Source: Saccharum officinarum
Lineage: Eukaryota > Streptophyta > Magnoliopsida > Poales > Poaceae
DNA length: 64,000 nucleotides
NCBI GenBank assembly: GCA_020631735.1
Contig: CM036170.1
Coordinates: 67,347,737-67,411,736, forward strand
Direction of reading: 5' to 3'
A program made the translations under genes and the position numbers. Of the stretch, positions 22,991 to 33,100 are shown in pieces. Below the pieces are notes generated by a model. That model ran no database searches. It was not told where the DNA came from and was given only the letters and a program-made list of their open reading frames with translations. Every line of letters begins with the position of its first letter. Position 1 is the first letter of the stretch.

Positions 22991-24001
22991 CTACTCCTCG
23001 GGGCCATCGTCGGGGTCGGAGACGTCACCATCGCTACCATTAGTAGCAACGTCGTCGTCGGCGGTAGGTACAACTGCAGGCTCGTCGTCGTCGACGTCCA
23101 TACCGGCGGCGTCTGGAGGAGCATATGGGCCAATTCCATTGTAGAGCGCGTGAAACTCCTCATGCAAGTTGACGTTATACTCCTCTAGCTCCTTGACCCT
23201 CTGCCTCAGAAGGTTCCTCTCGTTCCAGACTTCATTCCTCTCTTGAACCAACTGTTCAATCATGCGGTCTGTATTATTATTGGCCTGAGTCAACATATGC
23301 ACCCGTTGTAGAGCACTATCACCTCTCTCTAGAGCCTGGTCTCGCTGCAAGGTCATGTCAGCCAACTGCTCCTGCAAACTAGCTATAGCACGTGCCTGCT
23401 TCTTCTTCTTCTATTTTCTTGCTTTGAGCCGATCATCACCACGCAAACCAGTCAACGTCCAATAGGTGCACTCAAGACCCTGGTATGCTCTGATAGCTAC
23501 ATACATCGTACTCATAGCGTGGTTGTCGCTAGTCTGTCCTTCGTTTGGGCCTTTGACTAAAGCACTTCCTTACGGCTGCACCCAAATAGCATCGCGAGGA
23601 TCATCTCTAGGAAAAGTGCCAGCCAAGGCTGCTGCCAGCTCGTTGGGAAATCTGCTCATTATGTCCCTGATGACACAAAAAGCTGCGCCCTCTGCACCCT
23701 CAACCGGAGTGTGTTCCTCAAACTCCAAGTGTCAACCATATCACTCGGGAGCATCACCAAGAGCAGGGACTGTGATCTCCACTACTGCAAGTCCATCCTC
23801 AGCTAACTGGCTCTCACTCCAAGAGAACACTGGCTCCTGACCCTCTGGGTACCCCACATCATAGAGCACTCTCCAAAGCAAAGTCGGCATGCCAAACTCG
23901 CTCAGAAAGGTGTCCGTGCTGCGGCGCTCCCACGGGGCCAATTAATGTCGGGGTGCTCTTCCGTCGGTGGACTTACGGGCAGTCTGCTTCGTGCGGGCCA
24001 T
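22991..24001 (-). pseudogene. Extra ORF of the gypsy element: histone H3-tail-like N-terminus, coiled coil, acidic tail
   Basis: One frame of 337 codons from an ATG at 24001 to a stop at 22991-22993, upstream of gag, interrupted by five nonsense codons (23942-23944, 23741-23743, 23732-23734, 23570-23572, 23411-23413). Residues 1-19 read MARTKQTARKSTDGRAPRH, which matches the eukaryotic H3 tail at 15 of 18 positions after Met and keeps Lys4, Arg8, Lys9 and Ser10. The first stop falls where H3 has Gln19, and LA (H3 residues 20-21) follows in frame. Residues ~22-200 resemble nothing I recognise. Residues ~205-295 are a Leu/Gln/Glu/Arg-rich coiled coil (LQEQLADMTLQRDQALERG onward). The last ~45 are acidic (MDVDDDEP, SDGDVSDPDD). 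Extra ORFs are known in plant gypsy elements; the H3-like start is what is unusual. Function unknown. Confidence 0.8.
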
Positions 24002-24775
24002 CTGTACCAAAAGTTTTGATTACCCGGTGAGAACATATTTTAAGTTGGTATAATTTTTATCAAAAGGGGATAATCACTTTATAAGGGGAGGAATGCATGA
24101 CATGAATGAAATGCACAAACAATATGATGTATGTACGTTTCTTACGTTCTCACAAACTTATGAAATAAACAATATCTAGCGATGAATTCGGTGGCATACA
24201 TGCGATCTCTCATATACGTAACTAATAAATTCTACACGAGAAACATTGTTATGTACCTGCAAAAAATTCATTTCAGCCCAATTCCCCATGAATGCATGAA
24301 AGCAGTAAATCTACCTACATGCCCTACACGAGTCCCCAGATACGCGTACAACGGTAGTAACTACCCAAAATATCGTCCTATTGACGGCATCGCCTCAACG
24401 GACGGAACAACCACACATGCGTCACTTTTGTAAAAACATGCGTAAAACATGTAATTACTCCAGCATCATATAAGCACTCTCCCTAGATCGGCGGTGTATC
24501 CGATCATGCTCTCACATCTCACACTTATCGAGGCGTAGAGGCAATTGATCCATACATTACCACTCAATTAAGTGGCACTCATACAATAGCACGCCGTATG
24601 AACAACGAAAGAGAAATATGGTGCAAGAACCCCCAAGTCAGTACTTAAATAAGCCACCTAGAGTCCTTACTGGGCATAAAGGATATGACCACTGACACAC
24701 TTTTAGTTTGGAAATCACATTTTTCAAACAAAATTTTGGTTTAAATACACTTGTGAACAGTAAACACGTTAAACC

Positions 24776-24789
24776 ATGTTCCGATACCA
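24776..24789 (-). promoter_or_regulatory. Primer binding site (initiator Met tRNA type)
   Basis: Two bases inside the 5' LTR the minus strand reads TGGTATCGGAACAT, close to TGGTATCAGAGC, the complement of the plant initiator-Met tRNA 3' end used by most plant LTR elements. Confidence 0.75.
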
Positions 24790-24791
24790 GC

Positions 24792-27700
24792 TGTAACAGA
24801 ATCGACCAATTATACGAGATTAAGTAAGAAAATCATCCACCGAGCAGACGATTTAGCAAACTTAAGCCCATATAACTCGGTAGTCCATGAAATCACGACG
24901 GATTTCAAACCAACTTACATACCAGCCAAGATCGTAATAAGTTCAGCGGTCACCATCATAAGTTACATAAAAGTTCGCGTCGCAAATACATCGGAGTTTA
25001 AACATAGTTATTACAAACCAGTTTCAAATAAAAGTAGCGGAAGTATTTAGTTCAAACCACACACTCACACAGAGTTTAAAATAAAGTGCCAGCTCAGGAT
25101 CATCTTCCTATAAAAGCATCAGACGAGACGTAGTGAATGACCATTGCACATGGTCCTAAGTTTTTCCTATCGCAGGTTAAAGGCAGTTGATACAGTAGAT
25201 GTAATATATCTGCCCATCTGCAACAAGTGGGAATAAAGCTCTGAGTACGAGAAGGTACTCAGCTAGACTTACCTGACAGAACCAAAAATAAAAGACACCA
25301 AGGATCATGATAGGCTTTATGGTGGGGTAGCTGACTTATTTACAAAAAGGCATTTTTAACATTTAAAGAATCTTTCCAAAAGCTTTGCATCAAGTTAAAT
25401 CTTTATTAACCTGTCAACTACATTTGCATCTGTACTAGAGTAACATGTAATTAAACAGGTAAGGATAACCAATGATCATTAACAACTTCCATCACGTCAT
25501 ATTCCATATAATTGTCCAAGTGTTCCATCAAGATTACTACGATGAAGTAACTCAAGTCAAGTGTTCACTATCCAGTGAACGATGGCGATTCGAAATGATT
25601 ATTAACCAGCTGGTAATTTATTCCTCACACAGATCTCACTCACCCGCTAAAGTGAGGTATTGATCACCAAGTCAACCATTCAGGTAAAGTCTCGAGCTTG
25701 CCAGGAACCACATGTACCCGGGGCCGCCTGACTGCTCTTTGGCCTTATCATCGCGCCCCCGTATCCTGCCACTACTGCTCCGGTATAGTGCGTTGCGGGC
25801 AATCCACTCAGCCCGAATAATCTTCCAGCTTCACGGTCGAAAGGTACGTTATTCGGCCAGCTAAGTGTAAGGTATGCGTTCAACATGACTCGAGGCCTAA
25901 CAACGGTTGGTCCTTAATCGACACAGACGGAAAACACTATAGTCCGAAACCCTGCAAGTCTCCGTCCGGTCTCAATTTCACATTAACACTTAGTTATTCT
26001 ACGATGACATATTTTTTTCAAGCAGATCCAGGTAACCACCTATAGCTCGCAGGTGACAGAGAATCACCCGACTTCTACCGGTCTAAGCAAGCTAAGCATT
26101 TTTTGACTGCGAATACCAAGGTAACAAGGATATGGTAGAATAGGGTAAACAATGTATAATGCAGCAACGGTCGCAAACAACTTCTAAACGTAATGCATCA
26201 GTTAAAGTAAAGCATTAATAAAATATTTGCAAACGGGGGGAGAAAATGCTCTTGGGCTTGCCTCTCTCGAAAGAGCTCGGACGGTGGTCGGGACACTCTG
26301 GAAGATCCTCACCGACCTCCTCGTCGGCTTCGGACACCTCCTGCTCTTGCACCTCGGGCTGCTCTTCCGGCTCCTCGTGAACTGCTACCGGAGTTACTAC
26401 TTGCGATCCTATATGATGCAAACGGATAAGTGTTCATGCCTAGGTGCATTACAGAGATGACATGTAATGATCATGATGAATAAAATGTGGATGAATAGGT
26501 TTCACTTTACTGCGTAAAGTAGGAATACAACGCTTCTACAAGGTAGTCAACATCATCCAATAGCATGTACTCGTATACTACTACCAACATTCTCTACCAT
26601 GTCAGGTTACCACATAAATCTAAAATGCTTCAAAGATACACCAAAGTAAATCCTATTAACTAGTTATGCATTAACAAGGTTAATTAAACCCTAATGGCAA
26701 CTAGGTTTGAACAGCAACACCTAATTTGGTAGTACAGAAAAATTTGAGAAAATTACAGTAGCTTACTATCATCTAATCTAGTATGCCACAAAAATTTCAT
26801 TGCATTTGGATTACTAGAACTGCCTACACAAAAATAACAAGCTAGGGCCTAAAAATGAGCATAAAAATACTTTATACTATGAAAAGTAACAAATAACAGA
26901 TTTAGTATTTTTGCTACATTCTACAAAATAAACAATCACTATAGAAAAATTATTACATGCATGTTTTATTCATATTTTTCTTTCTAGCAAAAATAACAAT
27001 TATTAACAATATTAAACACTTGTACTACACATAAGAATTTTTTGACAGAACATGCATGGCATATAGTTTTCCTAGAAAGTACATCACAAAAGAAAGTTAT
27101 TGCAAGTGGAACCATATTTTTCTGAGCTTTCTATGATTTATTACATATTTAACAAGAAAACAACAATTTCAGTGATTAAATAAAAACCCTACATAAAAGT
27201 ATTTTAAACTTGACATGCAATATTTTTAAACTGTAGATCTACTCATGAGAAACACTACAAAATTTGTTTCACAATTTTTGGAGCTAAAATAAGCAAGTTA
27301 TGGATTTTAGAAACCCTTTTAACAATTTTTGAAAAATTATTTTCGAAAACCCTTTTAACATCAGCCACTGGAAACGTTAGATACACCCGGTGCAGTGCAC
27401 ACGCGAGCACATACTGAGACTGACAGGTGGACCCGCGACACCACGGGTCAGTCACCTAGAGGCGGGGAAGGCATTGACCGCGCGGTTCTCGCCGCCGGTG
27501 AGCTCGCCGGCGGTGAGGTCACCAGCAGCGGCTTCCCCGCGGAGAGGCGAACTCCCTGCGCTAGCTTAGGGCACCGGTGGAGCTCTCGGGTGACCACGAC
27601 GGCGCACATGGCGGGACGGTGGTGCGGCTCACCGACGACACGCTGGTCCCGGCCATGGCGAGGGTGGGTTCGGAGCGCGCAAGGTACGCGGAGCCAAGAC

Positions 27701-28773
27701 GAATGCGAAAACACGAGGAATTGGATGAAAAGGAGGGAATAGGGCTTCCTCCACGGAAGCATGAGCTCGGCGGCCATGGGGCCGCCGTGCAACGGAAAAG
27801 CCTACCCCGGCCTTACCGTGGGGAAAATGAGGGCAACAGCGTGCGCATGGGACAGAGGAGGTCCAGGCGGAGCTGGAGGCAGACGCAATCGGAGAATGGT
27901 GCCGCGGTGGTGGAGCTAGACGCCGGCGGACTGAGCGGCGGTGTGCAGTGGCGAGAGCTCCCGCTCGGCTTGCTGCTGCGGTAGAGAGCGAGTGCGCGCG
28001 CGCGGAGGGAAACAGGGGACAGAGGAGATGTAGGCGGAGGCAGGGCGTGAGCGGCGGGGGCCACAGCGGCCACGCGCGGGGCGTCGCCGGCATGCGGCCG
28101 CCACGCGGCGGACGCGCTCTGCCGCGGTCGCCAGCGCTGCGCGCGAGCGAGCGGGAGAAGGAGGCCGCGCGGCGTGGGCCAGGCCGCGGTCGCGCGGGGC
28201 GAGCAAGCGGCTGCGGGCGCGCGAGCGAGAGGAGATGGGCCGCTTTGGCCAGCGGGCCAAAAGGGAGGCGGCGGCCCGAAAGGTGAGGAAATCGTTTTTC
28301 TTTTCTAAATAAAATTCTAGATTTTATAATTTGATTCGAATTCAAATTTTGAAGATGAAAAAGGCATTTTCACAAGTTGCCCCCAAAACAAAAGTTGTTC
28401 AAAATTTAATTCTCTACAACTTTCGTTTAGGGCACTTTTCAAAATTCTAAATAGATTTTGAATTAGTGATTTAAAGTCCAAATTTTAAATAAAAATTATT
28501 TTTCTGGAATATTTTTAAAAGCAAAATTTAGGGAGATTTTGAATACAACAATTGCTCCAAAAATCATGCTAATTAGTTCTAAGTCATTTAGAGTTATAGC
28601 CCAACAAATTTTTACCACTCTTAGCTAGCAATTGCAATAATTTAGGGTTCAAACATGTTTTTCATAATTTAATTAATTCCAACTTATATTGTCATAAGAT
28701 GATGAACATGCATGAAATGCTAATGATCATGCTTTGGGATATGAATGCATGCTTAACACCCAGGGGTGTTACA
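24792..28773 (-). repeat. 5' LTR of the gypsy element
   Basis: 3982 bp, the partner of 14154-18130, with termini TGTAACAGAATCGACC and GGGGTGTTACA on the plus strand. It lies next to the PBS on its left, which fixes the element's orientation as minus. Confidence 0.92.
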
Positions 28774-29371
28774 ATCTCCAAAAATAAAGTAATTATTCAA
28801 GTAGATGCTATATTCATTTTGTTTTGATCTGACAGGTTTTGAAATGAAAATTCTTACAGAATGTTATATTTGAATTTTTCAGCTAAACTGTTTAGCCCCA
28901 AAACGATTTCTAAGAATCCAACAAAAATCATCTAAATTCATGATTTGAAAATTATTATGTTATCAGGTAATTTAATAGCATACGTGCCATGGTGAAATCC
29001 AAAGTTTCTTCACAAGCACATACCAAAAATAAGGTTTTTAATTTAAAATTAAATTCTAAAAACATTCAAACCATGCTGAAAATTTACTTGGATGCTAAAT
29101 ATTGAATAAATGAAATTCTAAAAACATTCAAACCATCCAAAGTTTCTTCACAAGCACATGTGTGCTCCATGACATGTTTACAAATTATTGGGCCGTTCCA
29201 ATTCATGCTGAAATTGAATAAATGATGAAACTACTGTATGCTAGCATTACAACATATTGTACGAACGCACAATTCTAGTTAATAGATATTATGTAAAATA
29301 AGTTGTATTTGGCGAATGAATCACAACTGAAGTCGGTCCCCAAAATGAAATATGGTGCTAGTATCCTGCAG
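28774..29371. other. AT-rich 3' flank with a short local duplication
   Basis: No gene. Two short stretches recur close together: AATTCTAAAAACATTCAAAC (near 29051 and 29112) and CAAAGTTTCTTCACAAGCAC (near 29000 and 29139), pointing to a small tandem or interspersed duplication. Confidence 0.45.
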
Positions 29372-30105
29372 TCAGCAGCCATTGAGCTTTGCCAGATGCT
29401 TCTTCCCAGTACGGTGGTGAGCGAGCATCTTTGCGCTGTTGCACTGCAAATTGCAGACCTCACAGAAACTCAATGACATCAGTTTCTCCACCTTGTGTGA
29501 GTGCCTTTTCCCCTTGCAATGCTCCGCAAGGGTATTTTTGCTGTTGCACTGCAAATTGCAGAGTTTGCAAAAATACAATGACAGATACAGCTTGGCTTCT
29601 CTACCTGTAGAAGCAGAAAATTCAGACGGTGTCTCTTGCCTCTAAGGTGGTTCTCCAACTCTGACTGACGAGTGCACCTAGCTTGGCAAAGGCTGCATGT
29701 CCAGGTTGGAGCTGGGCCCTCTTCATCCTGTTGCACATTGTTCAGACCCGATTTCACTTCTGGCGATGCGTAATTGCTTTCATTGTTTTTGCATTCTTCC
29801 AGCAGGGCTCGGACATTCGTTTGGTGCCTTTTGCCTTTCATGTGGTTCTCCAGGTCTGATTTGCAAGTGCAGTTGGCTTGGCAGAACCTGCACACCCACA
29901 TTGGAAGTGCATTTCCTGATTTGTCAGCAGTTTCTTTCGCCTTCTGACATTTTGCATTGTTTTCTGATACCAGGGATGCTACTTTTGACCAGTGCTTCTG
30001 CCCTGCAAAATGCTGCCGTAAATTGCCCTGACTGGTTGCTTTTACCTGGCAAATGGAACAGGCCCATTTCACTGAAGAAGGCAACGTCTTCTTGGGCAGC
30101 ATGGT
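29372..30105 (-). CDS. Zinc-finger gene exon 3 (five U1-type fingers, frameshift after the third)
   Basis: Acceptor AG at 30106-30107, then TMLPKKTLPSSVKWACSICQ. Three fingers are in frame to LNFLLLQ (~29610). Two further fingers, each with CxxC and H-x5-H, are open in a shifted frame to the stop at 29372. The order and spacing of fingers continue normally, so the shift is a lesion or sequencing error rather than the natural end. Confidence 0.75.
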
Positions 30106-33100
30106 CTGTTTGACATGCAGTTTGATTAGAGATTCAGAGCATCACTGGCAACAACTTAATCAATGGTGAAATGAAGGCAAGCATAATTGTTACCACGTCT
30201 TTCTCAACACAATTTGATTATGCCATTAGCACTTGAAATTGTGAAACACAAGACAAGCTACTGAAACCTCCATATACAAACTCTACAAAGCCGTAAATAC
30301 ATACTCTAAAAGCACAAATGTAGAGGCAGAAGATTGTAATAATAGATGAAAAGGAAAACATCATGGTAAGTTGCTCACCTCACTGGATTCTTGTACATTG
30401 CACTCATCAGGTGCTGCATTCTCCTGACCTGCATCAGCAGAGCGCAGGGCCAAGGCGCACTCTATCTTGCCAAGCTCGGCCAAGATGATCTCCTGGCGAA
30501 GGCGGTCCTTCTGGAGCTGTGACAGCAGCGCGTCCCTGATTACCAACATCGAATCTCCTGCACAAGAATCTCCTGTATCAGGTGCTAGGGATATTTCAAT
30601 CATCTATCATGGATCTAGGCGCGGCTGTGGGTTTGGCGGGCAGCGCGCCAGCGGGGCGAGCGCAGGCAAGGGAGCGTCGCGGTGCAGCTGCGGGTTCAGA
30701 GTGCGGTGCGGCGAAGCGCAACGGCGGGTCCGGCGCGCGTCGCGGCAGCGGTGAGAGTGCAGGCACGGCGACGGCGCTGCTCAGCCGCGCAGCTGTGGGG
30801 CGCACACCGAGGCACGATGGTGGAGCGGCGCAGCTGCGTGTGCGGCGTTCCGTGGCCTGCCGCACATCGCGCGCTCGTTTCTGTGGGACCTCCTCGCGCT
30901 CTAGGTCATGCTCGACTACAACGACGACGAGCCCAGGTTAGGGATGCTGAAGCGCGGGCACAAGGGCGAAGGCTCCGTGGTCACCTCGCTGCTGCACGCC
31001 ATACGCGCTGTTTCACACAGGGTCGTAGATATAATGATCCTTGCACGCAGCACGCGTTGCCTCCACTGGAGTGTGTTGCCGCCGATGTGGTGCCAATCGT
31101 TGAGCACGTGTTCTCACCGCATTGAGCTGCTGGGTCCATGTCCTACGAGCTCGCTAATCTCGCAGCTCTGCTGCCTATAGATGGCCAAATGGATCAGGCC
31201 CGATGGACCGGCACGGGCACAGTCCGAAAAAGCACGGCACGGCACGAAGGCCGTAGTGCCAGTGTTGGCACGGGCACTGGCATAGTGCCATGCCGGGGCC
31301 ACGACTCTCGCCCGTAGGGCCGGCACGGGCATGGCATGGTTTTTGGGCCGGCACTATGGGGCTCCATCTATTTCTATCATTGGATTAATACCAGATGAAT
31401 TAGAGCCATCGAAATTTTGCTGCAGGACACCATTCAAACGTGAAATTGGCCGAAACACACCGCCAACTACGAATTATGCCCAGTACCATTACAAAACTGT
31501 GTATATTTGCTGTAACACACCGCATCGATTATTTTATTCATTTATCAGATTTAAACCGAGAGAAAGGCGGGGAAATGTCTTTTCTACCCTTGTCTTTGAC
31601 CTCCGATTGTTCACTGTTCATCCCGTTCTTCTCCAGCGAGCATCTCCCATGGCCGAGGACATGTCTGCCAGCGACGAGCTCAGGCCAGAGAAGGCAACGA
31701 TCTTGTGCATGGTCACAGACAGCTGCAGCGCCACAGATCGGCAAAGGGATATGGATCTCCTGTTGTTTGGTTTCTGGCTGCAGTGTGAGGTGCAGGCGGG
31801 CGAGCCGCGTGGGCACTGCGACGATGGCCGCCGCGTCGAGGGGCTGGGCGGCGAGCCGCGCGGGCGCTGCTACGCCAACCGCCGGGCCAAGGGGGCTGGG
31901 CGAGCGAGTCCTGCGCGGGCACTGCTACACCGGCCACCGCGCTGAGGGGTTAGGTAGGCGCTACCTCACCGCCGCCCCGATGGGGTGAGCACTGGTACAC
32001 TGGACACCGCGCCGAGGACGGACCGGCAGGCCACATGGCCCTGCCGTGCCATTTGAGCTGCTGTAGGTGGAGTGGGCGGACCAGGAACAGGGAGGCGGCG
32101 GTGGTGTTGGGGGAGGAGGACGGCCATGAATCAGTGGTGGCGGTGTGTTATGGCAAATAATCAGTAAAGAGCCAGAGGTTGAAGTAGAAAAGACATTTCC
32201 CCTACCTTCTCTCCCTTGAAATCTTAGAAGTGAATAAAATAATCGTCGCAGTGTGTTACAGCAAATACATACGGTTTTGTAATGGTAATGGACATATTTT
32301 GCCATTGGCGGTGTGTTTCGGTAATTCCACCGTTTGAATGGTGTCATGCAACAAAATTTTCCTTGGATGAAAAGTATGGAGAATATAGGCATCTCTCTTC
32401 CCCCAAACCCTAACTTCCTTCTCCCTCTCCTAGTTCTCCTTTCCTCAACACCATGGAGTGGGCGGCGCATCTACGGTAGCAGCAGTGAGCGGCCGGGGAC
32501 GCGTCTGTGGCGGCGGTGGCACATGGCTGGGGACGCATCGGCTCAATGGCAGCACATCCGCACAGCGGCGGCGCGCGTTTGCATGGCGGCGGTGCTCGAC
32601 TATGGCTCGACGGCAGCGCAGGCTCGCGGCATCAACGCCCGGCGGCCTTGCGCGGCAAAGGCGGCGATTTGCTCCTTGGGCGGAGCCGGGCCGGCACGAG
32701 CATGCCGGGCCACCATGCCCACCGACACAGCATGGCATGACAAACAAGCTATAGGACCAGGCTTGGGCTGAGACTTCGACACGGCCGAAAGCATAGTGCC
32801 CAATAGTGTTGTGCTAATAGTTCCATGCCAAATAATGCTAGTGCCATGCCCGCCCGTTTGGCCATCTATACTGCTGCCCGCACCATGCCACGCTGTAGGC
32901 AAGGGATGTGCGCGTCGTGACCGCGACTGGCCGGAGGCAAATTATGTTTGACAGGGGCATGTCCCACTTTTGTGTGAACTAAGCTCTGTCTCTGCTCCGT
33001 GGAGCCTAACTCTTGATTCTGGGTATGTGGTTGCCTGGAAACGCTCAAACCAAAGTCACTGAATCCACGCCGGCGAAGAAGGGTGACAGAGAAAGAAGAA

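Larger units (their letters stand above)
14154..28773 (-). mobile_element. Complete Ty3/gypsy chromovirus-type LTR retrotransposon with an extra 5' ORF
   Basis: Two ~3.98-kb LTRs with TGTAACA...TGTTACA ends bracket a 6.66-kb interior. The 5-bp flanks are ATCTA (14149-14153) and ATCTC (28774-28778), a target duplication with one change. On the minus strand the order is 5' LTR, PBS, extra ORF, gag with zinc knuckle, protease, RT, RNase H, integrase, chromodomain-like module, PPT, 3' LTR, as in the plant chromovirus (Tekay-like) lineage. All coding blocks from 24001 to 18143 lie in one reading frame, broken only by nonsense codons. LTR copies differ by a few percent by eye, so the insertion is not recent. 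This copy cannot move on its own. Confidence 0.9.

Noticed and set aside
22869..23144. Plus-strand ORF
   Set aside because: Antisense shadow of the coiled-coil/acidic end of the extra ORF; Ser-rich because the sense strand is Asp-rich.
23942..24001. A canonical histone H3 gene or pseudogene
   Set aside because: Similarity stops after residue ~21; none of the H3 core (histone fold) follows, and the frame continues into a coiled coil and acidic tail within a retrotransposon.
30682..31180. Plus-strand ORFs upstream of zinc-finger exon 2
   Set aside because: Three overlapping frames with no recognisable domain; possibly gene debris, but no function can be supported.
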